From Sacculina carcini (Eukaryota; Arthropoda; Thecostraca; Sacculinidae), in the NCBI GenBank assembly GCA_916048095.2, contig OU696576.1, positions 5,871,664 to 5,935,663 on the forward strand: DNA of 64,000 bases, written 5' to 3'. This document shows, piece after piece, positions 10,669 to 21,104 of the stretch. The notes below the pieces were generated by a model. The model was not told where the DNA came from, searched no databases, and saw only the letters and a list, made by a program, of their open reading frames with translations. The number at the start of each line of letters is the position of its first letter. Positions within the stretch are counted from its first letter, which is position 1. The translations under genes and the position numbers were made by a program.

Positions 10669-10974
10669 GGCGGCGGCGGCGGCCTGTCAACTCGGCCTAA
10701 TCGTCACAACAGCGGCGAATCAAGCCGGAGGCGTGCAGTATGAGTCACACAGGAACAATTCGACACACTACCGCACCAGTACGAACTCAGATTCAAACAG
10801 AGTCACCTAAACAAACACACACACACATGCATACACAAACATTTCGCGATGTGTCCAAGATACGCTCGGCCTTACCTGAGCCCGTGAAGGTGTGTACGCA
10901 TAAAATATACGTACGCATAATACAAATTAAATATTACTTACTTGTGTTACGTGTCGCCGTTTAGACATTCATCG
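10669..10974. promoter_or_regulatory. C2CD5 5' flank
   Basis: Sequence upstream of the C2CD5 ATG, GC-rich close to the gene (GCCGCCGCC next to the ATG on the coding strand) and then AT- and CA-rich. No TATA box or other core motif can be fixed; a promoter is inferred only from position. Confidence 0.35.
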
Positions 10975-11520
10975 TCAGGGCCAACTGGGAAGTCTACCTT
11001 CACCTCGCGCCGCCGCTGCTCTCAGCTGACTGATCTGATCCGGGAGGCTGTTGCTAACAGCCGACCGTACCACAGGCGCGTGCTGGACGGGGGCTCGTCT
11101 GGTATCCCCCTTAAGAATTTGTCTAGATGTATTTTGAAGACATCAGTGCTGCACTTGGTCAAGTCCCTGATGTTCCTCGATAAGCAATTGAACAGCACTG
11201 GTCCGTAGTACGCTAAACTGGAGGCATGTAAAGATTTGAGACGCTGAGATGCTCCCTCCAATGTATATCGGTAGCAGGTGCGTCCATACCTTGGATGGTG
11301 ATGTTCTGTTATTTCGTGGGTGTTTGTTTTAGGGATAGGCACCAACTTCTCTAATATTTTACATGTATAGATAATAAAGTAACGCTCTCTCCTCGTCGCA
11401 AGGAGAAAAGTTGCATAATTGCGTGCAAAGGTTCGCTATATCTGTTCCAGCTGTTGGATGTCACTGATTTTTCTAGGAGACCATATCTGACAGACATATT
11501 CTAATTTAGAGAGCATAAGT
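10975..11520 (-). mobile_element. LINE A, 3' part (reverse transcriptase C-terminus)
   Basis: Minus-strand frames encode SKLEYVCQIWSPRKISDIQQ (11520 downward), then VPIPKTNTHEITEHHHPRYG and LAYYGPVLFNCLSRNIRDL, the usual C-terminal region of CR1/Jockey-type LINE ORF2. One in-frame stop is present. It continues, across a second LINE inserted at about 11521-13729, into 13730-14279. Confidence 0.75.
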
Positions 11521-13729
11521 GACTTCCAGAGAGGTACAACAACAACATCAGTGTGTATTTGGTATAGCGCCCATCATCATATGCGCGCAGACGAGTACTT
11601 ATACAGAAAAACATGAAATATACACTGGCAATGCGAGCATGGGATAATACGATAATAATATAGAGCTCGATCACAAAACAACAAAATAAAACGCGGATTA
11701 AATCAAGGAGAAAACGCAGAATCAAACAAACAACTACATAAAAGAGAGATCAGAGGGAGGCGAAAGGAGTCAAGGCGTGAGTGGTGGGATCAAAGGATAG
11801 ATCATAAAGATATTTACGAAGAAAAGCAGCAAATGAGCGATATGACAACGATGAGGTGATGTGAGAGGGGAGAGAGTTGTAAAGACGCGGACCGAAAAAA
11901 GAGAAAGATTTGGAAGACCACGCGGACTCATTTAAAGCGCGAGGCAGGCTAAAGGGACAGGATGTCGAGAAGAGGGGGTTTCAGAGAGAGAAAGTAAGGC
12001 ATAGAGATACGTAGGTTCAGTGGGACAGTGCAACAGTTTGCAGATTATGGAGCAAATTTTGAAGTGAATTCTAGATTTGATGGGAAGCCAGCGGAACTTG
12101 AAGAGATAAGGAGAAGTATGGCGGCAGAAAGCGGGATATAAAACAAAACGGCAGGATTGGTTCATCACACGCTGGAGAATTTTCAAGGAAGATTTAGGAC
12201 ACTTGAAGTGGAGCGAGCTGCAGTAATCCAGTCTAGAAAAGATGAGTGATTGAACAAGCTTGATAGAAGAGGGCTGGTCGAGGCATGGACGGATAGGATA
12301 GAGAGAGCGGAGTATAAGGCGACAGATGCGAGCAGTAGCAAGAATATTGGCAGAGAAGGAAGGTGAGGAATCAAAGATAATACCAAGGTTTCTAACAGAC
12401 GAAGAGAGAGATATAGGCAATAGAGGAGGAGACAAACGAGGAGGGTGAAGAGCAAGAAATTCTGATTTATCAGAATTCAGAAGAAGTCGACGGGAGGAGG
12501 TCCAAGAAGATATATCAGAAAGTATACCAGACAGAAGAGCAGGGTCAGAAAAGGGACAAGGTATAGAGAATTGGATGTCATCAGCATATATGTCAAAAGG
12601 GATAGACCAGCGTCGAAGGATAGGGCAGAGAGAGGACATATAAAGATTGAAAAGATGAGGACCAAGGATAGACCCTTGAGGTACACCAGAGGTAAGAGGG
12701 ATCGAATTAGAGACGGAAGAGTTGAACTGGACAGAGTAAGATCGATTATGCAAATAGGAGCGAAGCAAGGAGAGCGCGGAATCTTTAATGATAATTTCAT
12801 GATCTATAAGGTCAAATGCTGAGCTTAAGTCAAGAAGGACAAGGAGAATAGATTTTCGAAAGGAGAATGACGACAAAATACCTTCAGTGACCGAGATGAG
12901 GACAGATTCAGTACTATGAGAAGGACGAAATCCGGATCGGTGGATGTCAAGGACGCTACAAATAAAAGGAGATAACTGAGAAAAGATGGCAGATTCCAGG
13001 AGTTTGGAGGAAAAACTAAGGAGGGATATAGGACGGTAGTTACAGCATAAGGAAGGTTCAAGCGAGGGTTTCTTGAGGATAGGGCGAACATAGGCGTGCT
13101 TATCAGCAAGAAAATACCCATGTAAGAAGGAGGAGTTAATAAGATGGAGTAAGTAAGGGGTCAGGGTGTCGATAGCAGGAGCAATTATACTGAAGTTAAT
13201 CGGATCAGGAGGATACGAGAGAAATTTACGGGAGAAGAGAAGAGATAAGAAGTCAGAAATTTCAAGATGAGAAAAGGATGAGAATTTGAATAGGGAGGTG
13301 GTATGTGTGACGAGGAAAGCAGAAGAAGGAATTCTAGATTGGGCGGAAATGATTTTGCTTGTGAAATAGGAGGAAAGCTCGTTGGCGGTTAGAGAGGAAA
13401 CAGCTGAGGGCGAGCGAAGGCCAGAAAGGGAGTTGAGGGTGTTCCAGAGAGCTTTGGGAGATCGAGAAAGAGAATAAAGTCGAGACAAGTAATAAACTTG
13501 CTTGGAGGATGCTAGAGAAGAAATATATAATGAGCGAGTAGAGCAAAGAGTAGACCAGTCACAAGAGAGGCGAGTGCGTCGCCAGGTACGCTCCAACGCC
13601 CTTGAACGACGTTTCAGACGATCAAGGTTAGGATTATTCCAAGGAGACGAACGAGTACGAGAACAACGGAGTCAGAGGGAACAAATGGTTGTTAATGAGG
13701 GATAGAGTAGAAAAGAGGTAGTAGTTGTT
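11521..13729 (-). mobile_element. LINE B (L2-like), inserted in LINE A
   Basis: A 2.2-kb minus-strand non-LTR element with strong strand asymmetry: purine-rich on the plus strand, so CT-rich on the coding strand and Leu/Ser-rich in protein. It separates the C-terminal and catalytic parts of LINE A. The 3' region after the coding frame (11521-11931) has no recognised domain beyond the tail motif FFGPRLYNSLPS. A second fragment of this family lies at about 59940-60130. Confidence 0.8.
11932..13596 (-). CDS. LINE B ORF2 reverse transcriptase (5'-truncated)
   Basis: An open frame of about 554 codons without internal stops. Blocks in order: KALWNTLNSLSG (linker), NYRPISLLSFSSKLLE (about residue 185), GFRPSHSTESVLISVTEGIL, LLDLSSAFDLIDHEI, SGVPQGSILGPHLFNLYMSS, catalytic IYADDIQF (about residue 340), LLLNSDKSEFLAL, SVRNLGIIFDSS and the C-terminal KILQRVMNQSCRFVLY. 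These are motifs of L2/CR1-group LINEs. The upstream endonuclease is absent, so this is a 5'-truncated copy. Its frame is intact through the YADD box, suggesting a fairly recent insertion. No plausible ATG is evident at the left end of the frame. Confidence 0.88.
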   Translation of the reverse strand: MERTWRRTRLSCDWSTLCSTRSLYISSLASSKQVYYLSRLYSLSRSPKALWNTLNSLSGLRSPSAVSSLTANELSSYFTSKIISAQSRIPSSAFLVTHTTSLFKFSSFSHLEISDFLSLLFSRKFLSYPPDPINFSIIAPAIDTLTPYLLHLINSSFLHGYFLADKHAYVRPILKKPSLEPSLCCNYRPISLLSFSSKLLESAIFSQLSPFICSVLDIHRSGFRPSHSTESVLISVTEGILSSFSFRKSILLVLLDLSSAFDLIDHEIIIKDSALSLLRSYLHNRSYSVQFNSSVSNSIPLTSGVPQGSILGPHLFNLYMSSLCPILRRWSIPFDIYADDIQFSIPCPFSDPALLSGILSDISSWTSSRRLLLNSDKSEFLALHPPRLSPPLLPISLSSSVRNLGIIFDSSPSFSANILATARICRLILRSLYPIRPCLDQPSSIKLVQSLIFSRLDYCSSLHFKCPKSSLKILQRVMNQSCRFVLYPAFCRHTSPYLFKFRWLPIKSRIHFKICSIICKLLHCPTEPTYLYALLSLSETPSSRHPVPLACLAL

Positions 13730-14279
13730 TTAGTAGAGGTAGAGCCATGAAACAGTAGGGCTAAGTTTTCTAGTTTGAAACGTACGGAATATCCATCTAA
13801 CGAACCGGTTCACTGTTTTCGTGGCGTGTTTTCGAGCCGGTTCAATGTCTACATGCTCATTGTATGTGAGCTGATTGTTGAGTTGAATTCCCAGATATCT
13901 TAGAATGGTTCGCTCCTCAATCACTTGTACACCAGCCTGGTACTGTTGTGATTTCAGACTCTCATTATTTCATAGCGGATAAGCTCAAACTTATCGCTGT
14001 TGAATTGCATGTTGTTTTCCTTCGCCCATGCGGTTATACTGTCTAGGTCATACTGTAAGTTCTGGATATCTCTGTGCGATGTAATAGCAGAAGATATGCG
14101 AGTATCATCAGCAAAATAGGAGACCTTTGAGTGTTTCACTTTGTTGTCTATGTCGTTGATCATGATTAAAAACAGCACCGGGCCAAGTACTGATCCCTGA
14201 GGAACTCCGCTCATCACCCTATACTTTGCTGACCTGGTGTCGTTTACGCAGACTGATTGTATGGGTAGGATTTCATCGT
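13730..14279 (-). mobile_element. LINE A, catalytic part
   Basis: Minus-strand frames give MSGVPQGSVLGPVLFLIMIN, VSYFADDTRISSA (the FADD catalytic box) and, after a break, ILRYLGIQLNNQLTYNEHVD. This is the region immediately N-terminal to the piece at 10975-11520, from which it is separated by LINE B. It is cut at 14279 by an LTR retrotransposon; the matching upstream codons reappear at 18720-18750. Confidence 0.85.
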
Positions 14280-14351
14280 TGTTATTATATATGATATCTC
14301 AATCTGTATATATTATTGTAGTCAGTGTGTGCGCGTGATTGTGTGGCATAA

Positions 14352-14433
<82 letters not shown>

Positions 14434-14728
14434 ATGTCGTGTGCGTTTGTGTGTATGTATTTGAGTGATTGACTTTGTATGTTCGACTGTATGGAATGAC
14501 AGTGGCGCGATCCATTAGCTGTCTGCTGATTGGCCGGTGTCATCACTGACAAGGTGATAAATAGGACCGGCAGTGGTTCCGGGTGGGCAGTTCGTGTGAG
14601 TCGGTGGTGGTGTTGCGTTGTGCGTGTTTTTCTGTGTAGTGGACGTTTGTGAAGTGTTTTTGCGTAGTCAGCAAGCTGGATGTGTATTGTCAACTTTAAT
14701 ATATATATGTCTGTCTAACTTTCCAACA
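14280..14728 (+). repeat. 5' LTR of retrotransposon 1
   Basis: 449 bp, TG...CA, containing a long (TG)n run at about 14353-14430. Apart from that run it is nearly identical to the 3' LTR. A TATA-like ATAAATAG lies at about 14561-14568, about 160 bp before the LTR end. Confidence 0.93.
14353..14430 (+). repeat. (TG)n microsatellite inside the 5' LTR
   Basis: About 39 TG units. The matching run in the 3' LTR (about 18393-18416) has about 12 units, which accounts for the 52-bp LTR length difference. Confidence 0.92.
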
Positions 14729-14740
14729 AGCTATTTCGGC
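14729..14740 (+). promoter_or_regulatory. Primer-binding site, complementary to tRNA-Phe 5' end
   Basis: AGCTATTTCGGC directly follows the LTR terminal CA. It is the exact reverse complement of nucleotides 1-12 of animal cytosolic tRNA-Phe (GCCGAAAUAGCU). The same 12 bases follow the 5' LTR at 54919. It lacks the TGG start expected for a tRNA 3'-CCA primer. Primer identity is inferred. Confidence 0.7.
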
Positions 14741-14743
14741 ATA

Positions 14744-15445
14744 ATGGAGGCGCTCAAGATGACCGATATTGTGACAAAGTTCGACGGAGCAGGTGATCTA
14801 GAAACATGGCTGGAGAAGCTAAAGCTGGCGGCGAATCTGAAAGACATCAGTGATGTTGGGGCAATTTTGCCATTGTTTCTGGAAGGACGAGCCTTCCGAG
14901 TTTACCAACAAATGGCAAACAACGAGAAAAGGTACGACTTTATAGTATCGGAACTGCGAAAAACTTTCGGTATGACCGCTTGCACAGCATACAACAAGTT
15001 CATTTGTCGGATGTTGCAAGATGATGAGACTCTTGAAGATTTCATGTCAGAACTAAAGTCGTTGTCCAAGACTATTTCAGCGCATAGTAGCGATTCTTGG
15101 GTAGCGTGCCAGTTTTTGAATGGTCTGTCATTGAAAATGCAAGACGCAGTGCGGGCCATCCATGGGGCGGAGCTGTCGGTTGACAACGTTCTAAGTTGCG
15201 CAAAGCAGGTCCAGGCAGGATTGTCGGTTACACCGTCTGGTCATGGGCTAGCAACAACACCAACATGTTTCAGATGTGGCAAGCAAGGTCATGTGAAGAG
15301 TCAATGTAGGCACAACGTCACGCGTGGTCGAATTATTTGTTTCAACTGCAACAGACCAGGTCATATTGCCCGTTACTGTCCGGGAAACGAGGAGCGGGGA
15401 GAGGTTATATCTTCAATGCCGCCCGCCTCTCCCCGCGAGCAATAG
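14744..15445 (+). CDS. Gag of LTR retrotransposon 1
   Basis: 233 codons from ATG 14744 (MEALKMTDIVTKFDG) to a TAG at 15445. The N-terminal half is a retrotransposon capsid-type helical region (LETWLEKLKL, FRVYQQMANNEKRYDFIVSE). The C-terminal part has two CCHC zinc knuckles, CFRCGKQGHVKSQC and CFNCNRPGHIARYC, that would bind genomic RNA. No stop or frameshift is seen. ATG 14744 is chosen because it lies just after the primer site and no ATG precedes it in frame. Pol follows in the -1 frame, overlapping the last codons (see the frameshift signal at 15382-15436). Confidence 0.9.
   Translation: MEALKMTDIVTKFDGAGDLETWLEKLKLAANLKDISDVGAILPLFLEGRAFRVYQQMANNEKRYDFIVSELRKTFGMTACTAYNKFICRMLQDDETLEDFMSELKSLSKTISAHSSDSWVACQFLNGLSLKMQDAVRAIHGAELSVDNVLSCAKQVQAGLSVTPSGHGLATTPTCFRCGKQGHVKSQCRHNVTRGRIICFNCNRPGHIARYCPGNEERGEVISSMPPASPREQ
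15382..15436 (+). promoter_or_regulatory. Programmed -1 frameshift signal (Gag-Pol)
   Basis: A GGGAAAC heptamer at 15382-15388 is placed as G GGA AAC in the gag frame. A 5-nt spacer follows, then an 11-bp perfect stem: 15394-15404 (GCGGGGAGAGG) with 15426-15436, loop 21 nt. Pol is open in the -1 frame through the site. GGGAAAC is a known retroviral slippery sequence. Confidence 0.82.
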
Positions 15446-18276
15446 TGAATGTCTGGATGGACGGCAAGTGTGGACGCGCTCTGGTTGACACCGGCAGCAG
15501 TCATTCCATTGTCAAGCGCGATTTCGTGAGAGAAAATGCAAAAATTGTGACAAGTAGATTGCCTTTGCAGATTATGGACGGTTCGACATATGTTCTAGAG
15601 GAATCCGTTTATTGGAGGGAAGTCAAAGTAGCAAGCGGTTCGTGCGTTCGAAATATGTGCACCTGGATATGTAACAACATTCATCTTCCGTGTGGCGTTG
15701 ACATCATTCTCGGAGTGGACTTGATTACAGCTCTTGGAGGGATCATGTTGACGTCCAATGGAAGTGTGGAATTTCTCGCTTAGTCGCGCTCTGGACTCAA
15801 AATGGACTCGGACGTGGTCGTGATAAGGGAAGACGACTTCATTGCTACTCACAATGAAGGACGGTGGACAGTAGGCTGGCGATGGAAAGAGAATGCACCG
15901 GCGACGGCAGTGCGTAGAAATAATTATCCGATAAGAGGTCATGATCGCAAGGAGTTCGAGGATGAAGTTCAAGGCTGGATCGATGACGGTATCCTGAAGG
16001 AGTACAATCGAACTTTACACGGCGACATCGAGGGAACCATTCCGTTGATGGCGGTTCGCCAGGATAAAAAGAATAAGGTGAGACCGGTAATGGATTATCG
16101 CTTTTTGAATGAGTATATACGAAGCACACCTGGGTTGGACAGTGCAGTATGTGAGGATAAGTTGCGCGAATGGCGTCGGTTGGGGACAGATGTTAAGTTG
16201 GTTGATTTACGTAGAGCGTATCTACAAATACATATTGATTCCTCATTGTGGCGGTATCAGGTAGTTACTTTCCGTGGTAAACAATATGTAATGACACGAC
16301 TAGGTTTCGGACTGAGCATAGGTCCTAAGGTAATGACCAAGATTGTTGATCATGTATTGAAAAAATGTCGTGTGCAAGGAGCTGTCGATCATTACATTGA
16401 CGATAGCGTAGTCAAAAGAGATGAGATGAGTGTCACCGAAGTGCGATCTTTGCTCACTTCATTTGGCTTGGAGACCAAGCAGGAGGAAAATTTAGATGGC
16501 GCCCGTGTTCTCGGTCTGCGAGTCAAGAAGCGCGGTGACACATTCCACTGGTCAAGAGACGGCAGTCTACCCGTAATTCCTAATGAATTGACGAAGCGCG
16601 CCCTCTATTCTATTTGCGGACAGTGGTTGGGTCATTTCCCAGTTGCAGGATGGTTGAGGGTCGTGTGCAGCTGGTTGCGACGCGAGTCCTGTAGTGACGA
16701 AGCTGGGTGGGACAACGCTGTGGGACCCCATATCAAACGAGTCGTTGAGCTCATCTACGAACGATTAAAAACTGATGACCCAGTGTACGGCAAATGGAAC
16801 ATTGTTGGACAACAAGGCACTGTGTGGACAGACGCTAGTGATAGCGCGTTAGGTGTGGTATTGACAATTGGTGGAGTGGTGGCTGAGGATGGATCTTGGT
16901 TAAGGAAAAAACAAGATTCATCTCATGTCAATGTTGCAGAACTCGATGCTGCAATTAAGGGAATAAACATGTGTATTAAGTGGAATTTGACTAATGTAGA
17001 GTTGATTACTGATTCTTCAACAGTGAAGGGGTGGTTGAGTAGTGTCGTTGAAAGGTCTCACAGGCCTCGGACTCACGGAATGTCCGAGATGATCATACGT
17101 CGCCGGTTGGATGTATTGCGAGAGCTTATGGATATCTATCAACTCAATGTGGCGGTGAAGCTGATCTCATCACAGCGAAATTTGGCAGATAAAATGTCGC
17201 GAATTCCAAAAGAATTTTCAACTGTCTTGCGCAAAAATGGTATGTGTTGTTCGGGTGTTTCAGAACGAGTCACCGAAGTGCATCAGGAAACAGGTCACCT
17301 GGGAGTTGACAGAACTCTAGAACTGATGAAAGCAGATGGAAAGTCAGTTCCGAGGTCAGTTGTTGATTCAGTCATAAAAAAATGTGATCGCTGCAGTATT
17401 ATTGATCCTGCACCGCGTGAAAGGTGGCACAAGGGAAAGATATCATGTGATAACGTATGGATGCGGCTAGCGATGGATATAACGTATGTAAACAGGTGTC
17501 CATATTTAACCATTATAGATTGTGCTTCATGATTCACGATCTGGAGAAGACTAGTTGGAGAAACAGCCAAATCAGTGGTTACAGTGCTAGAAAGTGTTTT
17601 TGCAGAGTTCGGTCCTCCACGCATGCTGCTATTCGATAACAGTCCTACATTTATGAGTGCCGCTGTTCAAGAATTGTTGACTCATTGGCAGGTGAAGCCC
17701 ATGCAATGTTGTGCGTATAGACATCAGGGCAATGGAATCATCGAGCGTATACATAGAACGATAAAGCGTATGGTGGAGCGGTCGAAGAGTTGTGTCGCTG
17801 ATATGGTGTTTTGGTACAACGCAACAACAAGCAGCGCTACTGGCGAGGTGCCCTACGTCAGTATGTTTGGGTCGTTACCAAAAATGCCTGGCTTGACCGA
17901 CAGCAGAAGACCAAAGACGTCAAGCTTCACACAAAGCTGGACCGAGGAACAAGACAGTTCCGAGCCTACCTCAATTCGTGTCGGTGATAAGGTGTACTTG
18001 AAGCCTAGCCAGCCGTCGTGTACAAGTCACTGGAGTGGGCCGCACAGAGTGTCTTGTGTGCCCAACAGCTGGTCAGTCGACATTGGAGATGGCGTGAGCC
18101 GGCATATAAGTCATGTGCGGCGAGTGAATGAGGACGGCGAAAATACAGATGACGGAGACGACCGCGGCTGTCGCTCAGAAAACAGCCGTAGTGAAAATGT
18201 TGAACATGACGGAGGGTGGCGACACAGGCTGCGAGATCGTGCCGACATTCGAGTTCCATTGCGCTACATGGACTGA
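15389..18276 (+). pseudogene. Pol of LTR retrotransposon 1 (two nonsense codons)
   Basis: The frame carries aspartic protease (ALVDTGSSHSIV, about 15481), reverse transcriptase (VRPVMDYRFLNEY; LGFGLS; catalytic HYIDDSVV near 16390), RNase H (VWTDASDSALGVVL; NVAELDAAI; ITDSSTV) and integrase (HHCC zinc finger HQETGHLG...CDRC; catalytic AMDITY, FDNSPTF, IIERIHRT). A TAG at 15781-15783 separates protease from RT, and a TGA at 17530-17532 cuts the integrase core; otherwise the frame is continuous to 18276. The order PR-RT-RH-IN is that of Ty3/gypsy and related elements. The closest relative in the window is the intact pol at 55687-58710. The stops are seen; loss of function is inferred. Confidence 0.9.
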
Positions 18277-18317
18277 ATCTCAACAGACTGACCGGCGGCG
18301 AAACTGACTTGGGGCGG

Positions 18318-18714
18318 TGTTATTTTATATGATGTCTCAATCTGTATATATTAGTGTAGTCAGTGTGTGCGCGTGATTGTGTGGCATAAGTATGTGTGTG
18401 TGTGTGTGTGTGTGTGCGTATGTCGTGTGCGTTTGTGTGTATGTATTTGAGTGATTGACTTTGTATGTTCGACTGTATGGAATGACAGTGGCGCGATCCA
18501 TTAGCTGTCTGCTGATTGGCCGGTGTCATCACTGACAAGGTGATAAATAGGACCGGCAGTGGTTCCGGGTGGGCAGTTCGTGTGAGTCGGTGGTGGTGTT
18601 GCGTTGTGCGTGTTTTTCTGTGTAGTGGACGTTTGTGAAGTGTTTTTGCGTAGTCAGCAAGCTGGATGTGTATTGTCAACTTTAATATATATATGTCTGT
18701 CTAACTTTCCAACA
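18318..18714 (+). repeat. 3' LTR of retrotransposon 1
   Basis: 397 bp, TGTTATT...TTCCAACA, preceded by a purine-rich CTTGGGGCGG that could be the plus-strand primer. It matches the 5' LTR apart from the shorter (TG)n run and scattered substitutions. Confidence 0.93.
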
Positions 18715-18719
18715 ATCGT

Positions 18720-19268
18720 ACTGCTTTTTCTACACTGCTAGCACAGTACACAGACACTCGAAAGCAGACAGAAAGTATAATTATATTTATAAAAACACGA
18801 AACGCTTCGAAATCATACAACATAGAATACTAAAAAATCAACACCGACTCGGAACTGTTTGCTCACCAAGTACGATAAGCCATGAATGAAATGAAAAATA
18901 AAAGTCAAGTAAGCAAAGCTTAAATAGTCAAGTGAACAATGCTACAATCAGAGTGTAAAAAACCCAAATATTGTTTGCTTTCAATAAAACTTTATACTCA
19001 ATATTCATACTTTGCCGAATAATTACTTTGCCGAAACATGCGTAACAAAACACGAATTTGAATTTTGCTAGAAAACAATTTGGTATCTTATTTCACCTAG
19101 TACTTTCAGTTGAACAACAGCACTATTTATAGAGTAATTTTTCAGTGACAATCGCAACGCAGGCGCGTGGTTATGTCAGTTTTGTCAGTGTGGTTGGCCG
19201 ATCTTCTTGTACTGTATTTTTGTTTGGTACATCGTTCATCGAAAGCAGTCTAGGGTCATCGACCTGAT
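18720..19268 (+). promoter_or_regulatory. LINE A stub, then TUFM upstream region
   Basis: The first about 30 bp on the minus strand encode KKQYDE, which joins across the LTR element to the LINE A frame (ILPIQSVCVND at 14279). The remainder is AT-rich, becoming GC-richer after about 19150, up to the TUFM ATG. No TATA box is evident near the start; the promoter is inferred from position. Confidence 0.45.
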
Positions 19269-19542
19269 ATGGCGTCCTATGTATTGAGAAAGTATGTATT
19301 GAGTTTCGCCGCGAATAACCCATTACTTACGTTAGCGGGCCGTAGCTGTCGGCACCCGGAATTTTGCGTTCGACATTTGAACTGCTCAAATGTGCTCAAC
19401 TCCACCCCAGCGCCCCCAATTCCTGGTGGTAAAACAGTTTTCAGCAGAGACAAACCTCACGTTAATATTGGTACCATTGGTCATGTGGACCATGGTAAAA
19501 CCACATTAACCGCCGCTATCACAAAAATTCTCTCGTCGAAAG
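19269..19542 (+). CDS. TUFM: TUFM exon 1 (mitochondrial EF-Tu)
   Basis: The ATG at 19269 opens a 481-residue protein encoded by five exons (19269-19542, 19830-20125, 20650-21104, 23484-23643, 27500-27760); all phases agree. Exon 1 encodes a basic N-terminal presequence ([20 protein letters not shown]) typical of matrix import, then [20 protein letters not shown], the G1 P-loop GHVDHGKT of EF-Tu. The product is a GTPase that delivers aminoacyl-tRNA to mitochondrial ribosomes. The donor is AAAG|GTATGT, phase 1. The intron 1 acceptor is preceded by TG repeats. Confidence 0.97.
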
Positions 19543-19829
19543 GTATGTTTCTATTTCACATGTTCCACTCGAGACAATGGATATGTGATTGTGGATGTTC
19601 CATTTTCTTTCTCTTATCGGGCTGTACTTATGCAAACCGTTGTTCTGCATTTTTGCCTTCTTATTGATTCAGCTGTTTGCGCTTGTCTTGATAGTTCAAC
19701 GTTGAAATGCAGGCATATGTATCGTTATTGCGTTATTTATTCATTCTGCGAAAACGATATAAACTTGCCTATACTTGTTTGACGAGTGTATGTGCATGTG
19801 CGTGTATGTATGTGTGTGTGTGGCAACAG

Positions 19830-20125
19830 ACCGCTCGGTCAAGCACAAAAAGTACGAGGAGATTGACAACGCGCCTGAGGAGCGTTCCCGCGGCATCACC
19901 ATCAATGCGGCGCACGTTGAGTATGCCACCGAGCTGCGTCACTACTCGCACACCGACTGTCCCGGCCACGCCGACTACATCAAGAACATGATCACTGGCA
20001 CCTCGCAGATGGACGGCGCTATTCTGGTGGTGGCCGCCACTGATGGCGTTATGCCGCAGACACAGGAGCACATTCTGCTAGCCAAACAAATCGGCATCGT
20101 CAACGTGGTCGTCTACATCAACAAG
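19830..20125 (+). CDS. TUFM: TUFM exon 2 (G domain)
   Basis: The acceptor GGCAACAG follows a (TG)n stretch; the donor is AAG|GTGACG. It encodes [20 protein letters not shown] (G2/switch I, effector Thr in RGITI), [15 protein letters not shown] (G3, DxxG) and the start of G4 (VVVYINK; the Asp of NKVD comes from exon 3). All GTPase motifs are intact. 296 nt, phase 1 in and 0 out. Confidence 0.97.
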
Positions 20126-20649
20126 GTGACGAGTGTGGTTAATCACGGCCGACGTGTATTTGTGTTAGTGTGCGCAATTTTCACATGCGTCGTATCATGC
20201 TGTGTTTGCAAATCGCTTGACATTTCATCTTCATATAAATTGACCGACTTACTGGAGCTATCTCGTGCTCTCCATTGCTGCCCAATTTTCCTTGCACTGA
20301 ATCATCGCCAACTGAGGATGTTTCAATCTGGCATTAATAGATCCTGCCGATCAGTGAATTATATACGGGCACGCAACCATGTCACTTCACGTTCTCGTCG
20401 TCTCAAGTGCTTGCCTGTCATGTCTACTACTACGCCTGTGTGTGCGAGCGCTTCACAAACACGTGCAAAACACATAGTGTTTAATAAGTTGAAATTGTGT
20501 GTGTGTGTGTGTGTGTGTGTACAAGAGAGCGTGCTTTGGAGGTCGTATAATCATGTTTGTCCAATGCTTAATGCTTAATGCAATGTCTGCTGCTGTTGCG
20601 CATGTGTTTGTGTGTGTGTGTGTGTCGGCGCGCGCACTGGCACGTGCAG
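20126..20649 (+). other. TUFM intron 2, with (TG)n tracts
   Basis: 524-nt intron. It contains (TG)n runs at about 20497-20520 and 20608-20630, the second lying just before the acceptor CACGTGCAG. No gene is seen inside. Confidence 0.85.
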
Positions 20650-21104
20650 GTGGACGCCGCCGACGAGGAGATGGTCGAGTTGGTCGAGATGGAGGTGCGC
20701 GAGCTGCTCGACAAGTACGGCTTTGACGGCGCCAACACGTCGATCGTGCACGGCTCGGCGTTGTGCGCGCTCGATGACTCGCGGCCCGAGCTGGGTGTCG
20801 AGTCGATCGAGCGGCTGATGCAGGCCATCGACGAGCGTATTCCGACGCCCGAGCGCCAGCTGGATCGGCCGTTCAAGATGCCCGTCGAGTTGACGCACTC
20901 GATTCCCGGCCGCGGCACGGTCGTCACCGGCCGACTGGAGCGCGGCGTGCTGAAGAAGGGCATTGAGTGCGAGTTTATCGGCCACGGCAAGCGGCTCAAG
21001 TCGACGGTGACCGGTATCGAGATGTTCCACAAGACGCTGACCGAGGCGCAGGCTGGCGACCAGATGGGCGCCCTCGTGCGCGGACTCAAGCGTAACGAGG
21101 TCAG
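20650..21104 (+). CDS. TUFM: TUFM exon 3 (G domain end, domain II)
   Basis: Starts [20 protein letters not shown], completing NKVD (G4), then [12 protein letters not shown] (G5 SAL), the linker [19 protein letters not shown] and domain II ([39 protein letters not shown]). The donor AG|GTGAGT leaves phase 2. High GC and strong family identity; 455 nt. No lesions are seen. Confidence 0.97.

Larger units (their letters stand above)
14280..18714 (+). mobile_element. LTR retrotransposon 1 (divergent Ty3/gypsy-like), near-complete
   Basis: Two LTRs beginning TGTTATT and ending TTCCAACA flank gag and pol (protease, RT, RNase H, integrase). A 5-bp duplication ATCGT lies at 14275-14279 and 18715-18719. 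It is inserted in LINE A. Pol carries two in-frame stops, so the copy is not autonomous. Its LTR-adjacent primer site and frameshift signal are shared with the element at 54345-59279. Confidence 0.95.

Noticed and set aside
9076-10810. Two plus-strand frames of over 550 codons (PVTSHIQHE- and NQSPLTSNM-type repeats) as novel repeat proteins
   Set aside because: They are translations of the 27-bp minisatellite, which has no stops in several registers. The only conserved protein at its edge is C2CD5 exon 1 on the minus strand.
15337-15783. Separate protease gene
   Set aside because: It is the start of pol in the -1 frame, ended by a nonsense codon at 15781, not an independent gene.
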